In this document: positions 1-7,745 of the stretch, piece by piece
Layout: each line of letters starts with the position of its first letter
How positions within the stretch are numbered: position 1 is the stretch's first letter
Assembly: GCA_030154385.1 (NCBI GenBank)
Contig: JASKJZ010000043.1
Span: 1-11,212, forward strand
Length of the DNA: 11,212 nucleotides
Reading direction: 5' to 3'
Origin: Clostridiales bacterium
GTDB lineage: Bacteria; Bacillota_A; Clostridia; Lachnospirales; Lachnospiraceae
Position numbers and translations under genes: made by a program
Notes under the pieces: generated by a model
What the model was told of the DNA's origin: nothing
The model's database searches: none
Seen by the model: only the letters and a program-made list of their open reading frames with translations

Positions 1-108
1 ATTATGGGCGGTACCAATCACCTCCATATCCAGCGAATCCCACTTTACCAATAGCTTAATCAGCTGACAGACCTTCTTCTCATCATCCGCAATTAAAACT
101 TTATACAT
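1..108 (-). CDS. Response regulator, N-terminal end only (partial, runs off the left edge)
   Basis: The first 36 residues read MYKVLIADDEKKVCQLIKLL followed by VKWDSLDMEVIGTAHN. This is the start of a CheY-like receiver domain: the hydrophobic first strand KVLIA and the acidic pair D8-D9 that binds magnesium beside the phosphorylated Asp (the Asp itself lies outside the window). The wording, including the Trp-Asp-Ser after the first helix, resembles YesN-type regulators, which carry a C-terminal AraC DNA-binding domain and usually control carbohydrate genes. That output domain is not visible, so this is inference. The ATG has a purine-rich GGGGGCAAGG upstream. It follows the stop of manA by 39 bp on the same strand with no terminator between, so it may belong to the same transcript as glcK-manA. 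Confidence 0.85.
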   Translation of the reverse strand, partial: MYKVLIADDEKKVCQLIKLLVKWDSLDMEVIGTAHN

Positions 109-147
109 AGACCTTGCCCCCGTCCCATCTTCTCCTATTCCCCGTTC

Positions 148-1059
148 TTATTCCTGATAGGATACAATCATATCCATATTGCCCTCAACTACAAAAGCAC
201 CATACCCATTAGGAAGGATAAAATGACTTCCCTTTTGTAAGGGAATCCCATCAATGCTTCCTTTTCCTTCAATTACACTCGCCAATAAAAACGCGTGATT
301 TTGTAATAGACAGCGTTCTCCTCTGATTTCTATTTTTTTTACTGTATAGTAAGGACAGCTAACTAAGGTTTCTCCCTCCACCTGATTGGATTGCTCGACA
401 TAGGGAACTTTAATAACTGCTTTGCTTTTTTCCACATGGAGCTCTCTTAGCTGACCGTTGCTCAATCTGTCATAGTCGTATACCCGATAGGTAATATCAC
501 TGCTCTGCTGGGTTTCTAAAATCAGGGTTCCTCCCTTAATCGCATGTACCGTTCCTGGCTCAATTTGAAAAAAGTCCCCTTTTTTTATTGGCTGTAATCG
601 AATCAGGTCATCCCATCGTCCCTGATCTATCATCTCTTCTAATTCTCTTTTCCCGCTTGCATGATGTCCGATGACAATTTGACTATCCTCTTCACAATCT
701 AAAATATACCAACCTTCGGTCTTCCCTAATGATCCATTTTCATGCTCCTTTGCGTACGCATCATCTGGGTGGACCTGAATACTTAAGTCCTCTTTGGCAT
801 CTATGATTTTAACCAACAGCGGAAACTCTCCCCCTTCTCTTGCTCCAAATAGTTCTGGATGCGTCTTATATAAGCTCGAGAGATATTCTCCTTTATAGCT
901 TCCAGACGCGATCTTACAATCGCCATTCTTATGCGCACTAATCGCCCAGCATTCTCCTGTTTTTTCACTTGGAATCTCATAACCAAACTTCGTTCTCAAT
1001 TGATTTCCGCCCCAAATCATCTCTTTAAATACGGGTTCTAAAAATAATATCTCTCGCAT
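148..1059 (-). CDS. manA: Mannose-6-phosphate isomerase, class I (cupin type)
   Basis: Cytosolic zinc enzyme interconverting mannose 6-phosphate and fructose 6-phosphate. It links mannose use to glycolysis and, in reverse, supplies mannose for glycans. The 303 residues match the short Firmicutes form. Seen directly: QVHPDD with Q95 and H97, a Lys-Thr-Glu with E115 just before GWYIL, and GTVHAI with H172, which together give the expected zinc ligands. ETQQSSDITYRVYDYDR (182-198) carries the conserved Arg (R192) near the active site. The N-terminal EPVFKEMIWGG is also typical. The ATG at 1059 has AAGGAG nine bases upstream. The gene follows glcK by 58 bp on the same strand and is probably co-transcribed with it, forming a hexose and hexose-phosphate entry unit. 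No own promoter or terminator was recognised. Confidence 0.95.
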   Translation of the reverse strand: MREILFLEPVFKEMIWGGNQLRTKFGYEIPSEKTGECWAISAHKNGDCKIASGSYKGEYLSSLYKTHPELFGAREGGEFPLLVKIIDAKEDLSIQVHPDDAYAKEHENGSLGKTEGWYILDCEEDSQIVIGHHASGKRELEEMIDQGRWDDLIRLQPIKKGDFFQIEPGTVHAIKGGTLILETQQSSDITYRVYDYDRLSNGQLRELHVEKSKAVIKVPYVEQSNQVEGETLVSCPYYTVKKIEIRGERCLLQNHAFLLASVIEGKGSIDGIPLQKGSHFILPNGYGAFVVEGNMDMIVSYQE

Positions 1060-1117
1060 ACTCTATCACTCCTTATGTCATAATCCAATCGTTTCTCCTG
1101 CGCTATCTCTTTTTAAA

Positions 1118-2068
1118 CTACTCACCTAAAGCGGCTGCACCTATGATTCCTGCATCATTTCCAAGCATCGCACGCTCTATTGGTGGTATGAATGCTTTTT
1201 CCCCTCCAAAGCAGGTGCGATTGACAATTTCAGATAGAGGCTTTGTCAACTTTTCACCCTGATTGCAGACACCTCCACTTAATAATACCTTGTCGGGGCG
1301 AAAAATATTTATCATATTGGTAATTCCATTTGCCAGATACCAAATATAACGCCCAACTACTTCCTTTGCTGTCTCATCTCCCATTTGAGCTGCATCAAAA
1401 GGTGTCTTTCCATTGATTTTTTCAATATCTCCCTCGCAAAGTTCCATAAGCAGGGACTCTTTATGCGCTAAAGCGGCCGCTTTTGTTTCACGAATTAATG
1501 CGGTTGCAGAAGCATAGCTTTCAAAACAACCCTTTCTGCCACATGTACAAGCTTCTCCTCCGTCTACAATCACCGTATGTCCCAGTTCTGCTCCTCCAGC
1601 ATGACCGCCCTCAAAAACCTTCCCAGATAAAATTACACCACCGCCGACTCCTGTTCCAAGGGTCAGCAATATTACATTATCCGCTCCCTTTGCCGCCCCC
1701 GCCACTGTTTCTCCTAATGCTGCACAATTTGCATCGTTGCTAATAAATACTGGAAGGTTGATATATTTTTTCAATTCTGCTACGAGAGGTATGTTCTCCC
1801 AACCAAAATTATTGGAATAAAGTACCACTCCACTTTTAGCATCCACTGTTCCAGGACTCCCAATCCCTATAGTTAAACACTCATTCAACCCAATATTTTT
1901 CTTTTCAAGCAGATAGTAAATGGCATCTGCCATATCTTTTATAATCTCGTGGTAGGGTCGTTCCACCAAAGTTTTTATGGAATGCTTTTCTATGATTTCA
2001 TAGTTTTCATTTACAATTCCAACCTTAATATTCGTTCCACCCAAATCAATTCCAATCCGATACATCAT
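1118..2068 (-). CDS. glcK: ROK-family glucokinase
   Basis: ATP-dependent sugar kinase of the ROK family, most likely cytosolic glucokinase making glucose 6-phosphate. The 316-residue length fits GlcK. Seen: the N-terminal phosphate-binding DLGGTNIK (8-15); the catalytic Asp in ISNDANCAALGE (D112); the glycine-rich GTGVGGG (138-144); and the ROK signature with sugar-contacting E161 and zinc ligands H164, C174, C176 and C181, ending in CFESYAS with E183. Two ATGs lie in tandem. The first is favoured because AGGAGG sits seven bases before it. The gene heads a probable glcK-manA operon with a good promoter at 2120-2148. ROK repressors share this fold, but no N-terminal helix-turn-helix is present, so this is a kinase. 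Glucose is the most likely substrate; mannose or fructose cannot be excluded, and the manA neighbour makes broader hexose use plausible. Confidence 0.93.
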   Translation of the reverse strand: MMYRIGIDLGGTNIKVGIVNENYEIIEKHSIKTLVERPYHEIIKDMADAIYYLLEKKNIGLNECLTIGIGSPGTVDAKSGVVLYSNNFGWENIPLVAELKKYINLPVFISNDANCAALGETVAGAAKGADNVILLTLGTGVGGGVILSGKVFEGGHAGGAELGHTVIVDGGEACTCGRKGCFESYASATALIRETKAAALAHKESLLMELCEGDIEKINGKTPFDAAQMGDETAKEVVGRYIWYLANGITNMINIFRPDKVLLSGGVCNQGEKLTKPLSEIVNRTCFGGEKAFIPPIERAMLGNDAGIIGAAALGE

Positions 2069-2119
2069 ATCATATCCTCCTACACTATTTACCTTTAATT
2101 TTCATATAATTTCCTACTA

Positions 2120-2148
2120 ATCATAACGTCATTTTTTCCCACTTGCAA
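2120..2148 (-). promoter_or_regulatory. Predicted sigma-A promoter of glcK-manA
   Basis: On the minus strand TTGCAA (2143-2148) is followed after exactly 17 bases by TATGAT (2120-2125). The start point would be near 2113, giving a leader of about 45 nt that ends in an AGGAGG ribosome site. The -35 box directly touches the perfect palindrome at 2148-2171, so binding there could control or enhance this promoter. Confidence 0.65.
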
Positions 2149-2171
2149 TTCTTTTTTTCGAAAAAAAGAAT
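2148..2171. repeat. Perfect 24-bp palindrome upstream of the glcK promoter
   Basis: The half-site ATTCTTTTTTTC is followed directly by its exact reverse complement GAAAAAAAGAAT, with no spacer and no mismatch. It overlaps the outermost base of the -35 box of the predicted glcK promoter. It could be an operator for a dimeric regulator, or an A/T-tract UP-like element. A terminator role is unlikely because the stem is almost pure A-T and no gene ends just before it. Confidence 0.75.
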
Positions 2172-2261
2172 ACACTCTTTTTTCACTTCTTGGATTTTCT
2201 GTCATTATATTAAACTTTTAGGGTGTTTTTTGACCCTTTCCCTCGGGTGCTTTCCTAAACC

Positions 2262-2303
2262 AAAAAATACCGCAACCCCTCTATTTACAAGGGATTGCGG
2301 TAT
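2262..2303 (-). terminator. Rho-independent terminator of tRNA-Pro
   Basis: On the minus strand ATACCGCAATCCCT pairs with AGGGGTTGCGGTAT, a 14-bp stem with a single T-G wobble and a 9-nt loop. Six T residues follow directly (2262-2267, counting the stem-closing one). It starts nine bases after the encoded CCA end of the tRNA. It should stop transcripts from the tRNA promoter and any read-through from the chemoreceptor gene. Confidence 0.92.
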
Positions 2304-2305
2304 CC

Positions 2306-2406
2306 AATCATTGGTCGGTGCGACAGGATTCGAACCTGCGACCTCGGCGTCCCGAACGCCGCGCTCTACCAAGCTGAGCCACGCACCGTTTTATTAACCA
2401 ATGATT
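2306..2406. repeat. 10-bp inverted repeat bracketing the tRNA gene
   Basis: AATCATTGGT (2306-2315) and its exact reverse complement ACCAATGATT (2397-2406) lie on either side of tRNA-Pro. The left arm includes the discriminator base and CCA end, and the right arm lies in the 5' flank. In a long precursor, leader and trailer could pair and lengthen the acceptor stem. From the predicted tRNA promoter only part of the right arm would be transcribed, which weakens that idea. Confidence 0.6.
2312..2388 (-). tRNA. tRNA-Pro, anticodon CGG
   Basis: A full cloverleaf folds on the minus strand. The acceptor CGGTGCG pairs with CGCACCG over 7 bp. The D arm is GCTC/GAGC. The anticodon stem CGGCG/CGCCG encloses the loop TTCGGGA, which gives anticodon CGG at 2352-2354 with G37 as usual for proline. 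The T arm is GCAGG-TTCGAAT-CCTGT. The discriminator is A and the CCA end is encoded. It decodes CCG codons. The gene stands alone, with its own predicted promoter (2407-2435) and a strong terminator, and is oriented like the upstream chemoreceptor gene. Confidence 0.97.
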
Positions 2407-2435
2407 ATTGTAAGCAATTTTTTATAAGAAGTCAA
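2407..2435 (-). promoter_or_regulatory. Predicted promoter of tRNA-Pro
   Basis: On the minus strand TTGACT (2430-2435) and TACAAT (2407-2412) are separated by exactly 17 bases. It lies wholly between the chemoreceptor stop codon and the tRNA. The start point would be near 2400, giving a leader of about 12 nt, as expected for a tRNA gene with its own promoter. Confidence 0.75.
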
Positions 2436-2447
2436 CTGTAAGTTTCA

Positions 2448-3938
2448 CTATTCCGAAATCTGCTTTGCAGTCACTTTTAGCCCGTTTACAAGCTCCCATG
2501 CGGTAGAAGTATTCTTTAAAAATTCATGGATGATTCTGGACGCTTCCTCGGTTGTTGCTAACGTTTCTTGTGATACAGCAGAGATGCCAGAGGTCGTCTG
2601 CACAATCTTATCACTTGCATGATAAATATCGCTTATTTTTTCATTGATGGAATGTGCACTTCCTTCAAATTTTAGAGCACTATCATTGATGATATGTAAG
2701 ATATCCTCTGTTTGACCAACTAAACGATTCTGTTCATCCGTTAAGACCTTGAGTGCTTGAAAGGTTTGGATGGACTCACCTGTTTTCTTTTCAAAATCTA
2801 AAATAATCTGTTCGATATTTCGTACCGACTCCGAACTTTGTTCCGCAAGCTTACCAACTTCATCTGCGACCACTGCAAATCCTTTCCCATTTTCACCAGC
2901 TCTTGCTGCCTCAATAGACGCATTTAGTGATAATAAATTTGTTTGTTCGGATATTCCTGCAATGGTATCGGTAATCTCATGAACTCGGACTAAACTTTCT
3001 CTTAGCATCTGCATCTGTTGATTTACCTGTGTAGCGGTCTGTTCTACCTGATGCGTATTCTCATTTAACGTCTTAACGCGAAGCAATCCTCCCGATACAT
3101 TTTCACGCGTGTCGAGTGCCTCTTTTTTTATTACCTCCGAATCGGACAAAGCAATCGACACCTTATCTTGAATGGTGCTAGAGAGAACCGTCTGGTCTTG
3201 AATATTATGAGCCGTTGTCACAGCTCCCTTCGATATTTGCTCAATTGCTGCTTCTACCGTACTAGAAGAGGTATTCATCTCATTTACCACGTCACTCACC
3301 TTGGCAGAGCTATCTCCAACCGCGCCAGCTAGTTCTTTTAAATTACCTAAAATAGCCAATTGTTTTGCATGTGCCTCTCCCACACCTTCTAAGCTAGTTT
3401 CCGCCTCCTGTTGAAACTTACTCAGAAAATTTACAACAATAACAAGAGAGGTCAGATATATAATGAGAGTTCCAATCTGCAGGGTATATTGTGTCGTATC
3501 AAGAAACGTACTATATCCTGCAAGTACACGTTTTCCAATATAGAGTAAATTAATGGCCATTAACAGAATGGATTCTCCAACAATAAATTTTTGATCTGCA
3601 TAAATAGTGTAGGCAAGTGCAATCGGATATGCAAAAATGACCGCAAGATACTTGTCTCCAGTAAACAAAACAAGACTATACGCAACCAAATAGCAAATAC
3701 AAGAAATGTAACGCATAAAACCATTATATGGCAGTATCCGATTCACAATAGCTGAACTAAACGCTGTTGCAAAAATAAAAATCAAAAACGTAATCGTAAA
3801 TAATAGACTACGATTATGTTTTAAATATTCCATAAAAAATCCTGAGCCAAGAACTGCTGTTATAACCCAAATGATAATGTTCGATGATCGGTTCGCCTTT
3901 TGCATAAAGCTTTGCCATCTTTGTTTTTGGTTGTCCAT
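2448..3938 (-). CDS. Methyl-accepting chemotaxis protein with a polytopic membrane domain and no HAMP
   Basis: Membrane chemoreceptor expected to signal through CheW and CheA. The 496 residues fall into two parts. Residues 20-175 are strongly hydrophobic, with about six membrane helices (near 20-40, 44-66, 77-94, 97-115, 119-139, 151-175) and only short loops, so there is no Cache or four-helix extracellular ligand domain. Residues 176-496 are the cytoplasmic coiled-coil signalling domain. Its conserved hairpin tip runs about 328-367, reading [20 protein letters not shown] and then [19 protein letters not shown]. The arms on each side of the tip are almost equal (about 160 residues each), leaving no room for a HAMP domain. 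No C-terminal CheR-tethering pentapeptide is seen. The ATG has AGGAGGAGG seven bases upstream. Own promoter at 3974-4002; no chemotaxis genes are adjacent, so it is an orphan receptor of unknown stimulus. Confidence 0.93.
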   Translation of the reverse strand: MDNQKQRWQSFMQKANRSSNIIIWVITAVLGSGFFMEYLKHNRSLLFTITFLIFIFATAFSSAIVNRILPYNGFMRYISCICYLVAYSLVLFTGDKYLAVIFAYPIALAYTIYADQKFIVGESILLMAINLLYIGKRVLAGYSTFLDTTQYTLQIGTLIIYLTSLVIVVNFLSKFQQEAETSLEGVGEAHAKQLAILGNLKELAGAVGDSSAKVSDVVNEMNTSSSTVEAAIEQISKGAVTTAHNIQDQTVLSSTIQDKVSIALSDSEVIKKEALDTRENVSGGLLRVKTLNENTHQVEQTATQVNQQMQMLRESLVRVHEITDTIAGISEQTNLLSLNASIEAARAGENGKGFAVVADEVGKLAEQSSESVRNIEQIILDFEKKTGESIQTFQALKVLTDEQNRLVGQTEDILHIINDSALKFEGSAHSINEKISDIYHASDKIVQTTSGISAVSQETLATTEEASRIIHEFLKNTSTAWELVNGLKVTAKQISE

Positions 3939-3973
3939 TTGGTATCCTCCTCCTATTTTATCTCCTAAAAATG

Positions 3974-4002
3974 AGTGTATAACAACTTGAATTGATTGTC
4001 AA
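3974..4002 (-). promoter_or_regulatory. Predicted sigma-A promoter of the chemoreceptor gene
   Basis: On the minus strand a consensus TTGACA (3997-4002) is followed after 17 bases by TACACT (3974-3979). The start would be near 3967, about 28 nt before the ATG. It lies just downstream of the ilvC terminator, so the chemoreceptor gene is probably a separate transcription unit. No SigD-type motility promoter (TAAA with GCCGATAA) was seen. Confidence 0.65.
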
Positions 4003-4026
4003 TTTATATTATTTTTTGAATTCATT

Positions 4027-4058
4027 GAAATAGGGGCTACTGTTTTCACAATAGCCCC
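4027..4058 (-). terminator. Probable terminator of ilvC
   Basis: On the minus strand GGGGCTATTGT pairs with ACAGTAGCCCC, an 11-bp stem with one T-G wobble, closed by a GAAA tetraloop. A short T-rich run TATTTC follows. It begins 22 bases after the ilvC stop codon. The stem is strong and the T-run is weak, so termination may be incomplete. Confidence 0.75.
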
Positions 4059-4080
4059 ACATAAATCAGTTCAAATGGCA

Positions 4081-5175
<1,095 letters not shown>

Positions 5176-5204
5176 AAATACCGATCTTGTGATATCTTAA
5201 AAGA

Positions 5205-5711
5205 CTAGTCATCAAACCCTTGTGCTAAATCTCCAGCACCTCTCATAAGACCTGTAATTCCAGTCCGAACCAATTCCTTGATTTCAAAGCCATCTAATAA
5301 ATTGATAAACGCATCCAGCTTCACCTGATTTCCAGTTAATTCTACCATCATAGAATCCAATGCAACATCCACAATTTTCGCACGAAAAATATCCGCTACC
5401 GCTATAATAGCCTGACGGTCACTTGGCTTTGCTGCCACCTTAACCAGAATCAATTCACGGCATACCGATTCGTTATCCTTAAGCTCCTTTATCTCTTTGA
5501 CATCCTCAAGCTTTGCGAGCTGCTTTTCGATCTGTTCTAAAATCAAATCATCACCTGTTACAGCCACCGTCATCCTGGAAAATGCAGGATTTTCAGTTTC
5601 ACCTACAGTTAGGCTATCAATATTGTAGCCTCTTCGGCTAAACAAACCAGCAACACGACTTAAAACACCTGCTGTATTATCAACCAAAATGGATAAGGTC
5701 ATTCTTCTCAT
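5205..5711 (-). CDS. ilvN: Acetolactate synthase, small regulatory subunit
   Basis: Regulatory subunit that binds the catalytic acetohydroxyacid synthase subunit, raises its activity and confers valine feedback inhibition. Length 168 residues, as expected. The N-terminal ACT domain (about 4-78) reads LSILVDNTAGVLSRVAGLFS and then RRGYNIDSLTVG, matching the valine-binding region, with N30 in the conserved place. A second ACT-like domain fills about 83-155 and ends in VRTGITGLMRG, typical of this family. The ATG has GAAGGGAG seven bases upstream. The catalytic partner ilvB is not in the window: the gene before it on this strand is the LCP gene, 119 bp away. It therefore pairs with an enzyme encoded elsewhere. 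It most likely shares a transcript with ilvC. No T-box or leader-peptide attenuator was recognised upstream. Confidence 0.95.
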   Translation of the reverse strand: MRRMTLSILVDNTAGVLSRVAGLFSRRGYNIDSLTVGETENPAFSRMTVAVTGDDLILEQIEKQLAKLEDVKEIKELKDNESVCRELILVKVAAKPSDRQAIIAVADIFRAKIVDVALDSMMVELTGNQVKLDAFINLLDGFEIKELVRTGITGLMRGAGDLAQGFDD

Positions 5712-5780
5712 ATACTATCTCCCTTCAAAGGTCATTAGCTTTATCGCTGTATTGTAATAAAGGCTACACTGCTATAGTGC

Positions 5781-5813
5781 GTTAAAGAGTTAATGTTTAA
5801 GACTCATTTTAAC
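5781..5813. repeat. AT-rich inverted repeat between the LCP gene and ilvN
   Basis: GTTAAA-GAGT and ACTC-AT-TTTAAC form two paired blocks of 6 bp and 4 bp with a 2-base bulge around an 11-nt loop. It lies 18-50 bases past the LCP stop codon. Without a T-run it is a poor terminator, and it may be a weak operator or a chance structure. I could not find a convincing promoter for ilvN in this 119-bp gap. Confidence 0.3.
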
Positions 5814-5830
5814 AATATCAACCCTATTTG

Positions 5831-6781
5831 TCAATTACTTTCCTTGCTGCTTTGAAATATAAAATCTTGTAAAGCCTGACGATTTACATCCCAATCCACC
5901 ACAAGCACCGCCTGTCCATTGATACGATCTTGTGTATACCCGTTATCGATTGGTATACGAAGCTGCTCTATATCCGTTGTTCCCATCATAATAACGGACA
6001 TTAAATAGGATACTACCTCATCATTTGTAACATCCGTGACCACACAAGGAAGTACACCCTCTGCTAACCCTTTTAGTTCCGACAACGACATGCTCTTTGC
6101 CTCCTGAAAAATTGCATTTAATACATTTCGCTGCCGTTGCGTACGACCAAAATCTCCTCTGGCATCCTGACGTATTCTAGTATAGGCAAGAGCCTGCGTT
6201 CCATTCATTTTATTCAGCCCTGGCTGTAGCTTTAAAATGCTCGTCTTCTTTCCAGCATAAGTTTTCAGCAAGTAATCACATTCGGCCTGTGTAAGCTCGA
6301 CATCAACTCCGCCAATCGTGTTGATTACATTTTTAAAAGCTTCAAAGTCAACAATCACGTAACCATCCAGCTTGATTCCAAAATTTTGGGCAATGGTCTG
6401 ATACAAAAGACTGATTCCACCATACGAATAAGCCGCATTAAATTTTGCATTTTGATACCCTGGAATTTCGACATACATATCTCGCATCAAAGAGGTCAGC
6501 TTTAATTCTTTATGCTTCATATCAATGGTTGCAATCATAACCGAATCGGAGCGCCCCTTTTGGCTCCAATAAGCACGCTTATCCGCTCCGACCAAAAGAA
6601 TGTTAACGATTTTATCCTCTGAAAGCAATGTGTCTTCCGATACATCGACCTCACTTAAATCCATTTCCGAATCCCGATCCATCAAAGATAATGTAGCATT
6701 TAACTGATACTTCATATTTGCTGCTTCATGTCCAAGGATACCCGCTGCCACAAAAATAAGAATCCATAGTACCCGTTTCAA
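5831..6781 (-). CDS. LytR-CpsA-Psr (LCP) family wall-polymer ligase, TTG start
   Basis: Membrane-anchored extracytoplasmic enzyme of the family that transfers undecaprenyl-linked teichoic acid or polysaccharide to peptidoglycan. The 316 residues comprise one N-terminal membrane anchor (about 4-20), an acidic linker (37-57) and the LCP domain (58-230). Seen: ILLVGADKR (61-69), GRSDSVMIATID (76-87) with R77 and D79, LMRDMYVEIPG with R100-D101, FNAAYSYGG, and the phosphate-binding AYTRIRQDARGDFGRTQRQR (199-218). The start codon is TTG. It directly follows the licD stop TAA, with AGAGG seven bases before the TTG. The next in-frame ATG (residue 23) would remove the membrane anchor. The stop-to-start junction implies translational coupling with licD, so both probably act on the same cell-surface glycopolymer. 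Some relatives are annotated as transcriptional regulators; the domain argues for the enzyme. Confidence 0.92.
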   Translation of the reverse strand: MKRVLWILIFVAAGILGHEAANMKYQLNATLSLMDRDSEMDLSEVDVSEDTLLSEDKIVNILLVGADKRAYWSQKGRSDSVMIATIDMKHKELKLTSLMRDMYVEIPGYQNAKFNAAYSYGGISLLYQTIAQNFGIKLDGYVIVDFEAFKNVINTIGGVDVELTQAECDYLLKTYAGKKTSILKLQPGLNKMNGTQALAYTRIRQDARGDFGRTQRQRNVLNAIFQEAKSMSLSELKGLAEGVLPCVVTDVTNDEVVSYLMSVIMMGTTDIEQLRIPIDNGYTQDRINGQAVLVVDWDVNRQALQDFIFQSSKESN

Positions 6782-7633
6782 TTAATTTTCCTCTTTTCTT
6801 TCCACAATATTGCCTTGAAAATGTATCCTTCGCTCATTTTCAGGCGGGAGTTTTTGATACTCCCCATACATATGTGTCAGGTACTCCTGCCACATTTTAG
6901 GTCCCTTTACCTTAAGCCCTTCAAAATCATGAACCGATGCCTCCTCATAAGTGCCCCAATAAGAGATTGGAACAATTTCTCTCAATTTGTATGCCCCCAT
7001 TGGTGTCCCTGCGTATAAAGAAGCACGTACCTTCTGTTTCTGAAAAAGCTTGTCCATCCTGCGATATATTTTATGCACGTTAAGGAATTTGTATAAATGC
7101 AGGGCTTTGCAAATACCAAGCAAGATTTTTTCCTTTTTCGGACGAGTTGCTAATATCCCCGTGGAAACATTTGCTGCACCACACAAAAAGCGATAAAGCA
7201 GAATTTTGTATCCATAAATCGTTCGAAACAATGCTTGATTTGGTGTACCATCAAGCGGAATAATATCAATCATATAGCCAAGACGCGGCTCCTTCGAATT
7301 ATCCTCCAAATTATCATAAATATCAACATCGCGATTTCGTATTTTCCCAAAGTAACTTTTATAATCCGTCTTATTATGAAACGATTCCAATATAAGATGC
7401 TCTGGTAGTGCATCATTCCCAACGAGTAAAAATTGTTCGTAGGAATCTCTTGGCATTGCTACATCAATATCATCATCCCAGGGTATAAAACCTTTATGCC
7501 GTACCGCTCCAAGTAAGGTTCCTCCAATTACATAATACTCCAACTGGTTTTCTTCACAGACTCGTATAAAAGCCGCAAGTGCTTCTCTTTCATAGTCATG
7601 CAGCCGAGTAAGCTGATTTTCATCCGTTTTCAT
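6782..7633 (-). CDS. LicD-family phosphotransferase (cell-surface glycan decoration)
   Basis: LicD enzymes have a nucleotidyltransferase fold and attach phosphorylcholine or similar phosphodiester groups to cell-surface sugars. With the start at 7633 the protein has 283 residues, the usual length. The hallmark is GGTLLGAVRHKGFIPWDDDI followed by DVAM (37-60), with metal-binding acids D53-D55 and D57. The C-terminal FEGLKVKGPKMWQEYLTHMYG, then LPPENERRIH, is also typical. The frame is open to an ATG at 7789, but that would overlap the divergent gene and add a hydrophobic, non-family segment. The start is placed at the ATG preceded by GAGG with six bases between; two ATGs just upstream lack such a site. 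It is divergent from the DUF4422 gene and coupled to the LCP gene downstream. The donated group cannot be told from sequence; no choline kinase or CTP:phosphocholine cytidylyltransferase gene is visible. Confidence 0.92.
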   Translation of the reverse strand: MKTDENQLTRLHDYEREALAAFIRVCEENQLEYYVIGGTLLGAVRHKGFIPWDDDIDVAMPRDSYEQFLLVGNDALPEHLILESFHNKTDYKSYFGKIRNRDVDIYDNLEDNSKEPRLGYMIDIIPLDGTPNQALFRTIYGYKILLYRFLCGAANVSTGILATRPKKEKILLGICKALHLYKFLNVHKIYRRMDKLFQKQKVRASLYAGTPMGAYKLREIVPISYWGTYEEASVHDFEGLKVKGPKMWQEYLTHMYGEYQKLPPENERRIHFQGNIVERKEEN

Positions 7634-7649
7634 TTCCATCCTCATTTCA

Positions 7650-7678
7650 TTGATTTTTCTAACTATTATTGCTATAAT
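7650..7678 (+). promoter_or_regulatory. Predicted sigma-A promoter of the DUF4422 gene
   Basis: TTGATT (7650-7655) is followed after 17 bases by a perfect TATAAT (7673-7678). Transcription would begin near 7685, about 60 nt before the ATG at 7746. Its -10 box overlaps the -10 box of the opposing licD promoter by two bases, so both cannot be occupied at once. Confidence 0.7.
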
Positions 7679-7705
7679 TCTAAGATATGAAAGTTCTTTT
7701 TTCAA
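7677..7705 (-). promoter_or_regulatory. Predicted sigma-A promoter of licD-LCP
   Basis: On the minus strand TTGAAA (7700-7705) is followed after 17 bases by TAGAAT (7677-7682). The start would be near 7670, about 37 nt before the licD ATG. A 7-bp inverted repeat TTTTTTC-AA-GAAAAAA (7697-7712) covers its -35 box and could be an operator. Confidence 0.65.
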
Positions 7706-7745
7706 GAAAAAAACGAAGTATTTTTGAAAGCAGGTAAAAAAACAA

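Noticed and set aside
1483..1743. Plus-strand open frame inside glcK, and similar frames inside ilvC, metH and the chemoreceptor gene
   Set aside because: They lie opposite well-supported genes, have odd composition (for example Leu/Pro-rich runs) and no ribosome site, so they are shadows of the real genes.
2204..2209. TATAAT on the minus strand as an alternative glcK -10 box
   Set aside because: No -35-like hexamer lies 16-18 bases upstream. The TTGCAA-17-TATGAT pair nearer the gene is much better.
2143..2397. Plus-strand open frame of 84 codons ending in ATGFEPATSASRTPRS
   Set aside because: It is the antisense of tRNA-Pro and its terminator. Translated tRNA antisense of this kind is a familiar false protein, and no ribosome site precedes it.
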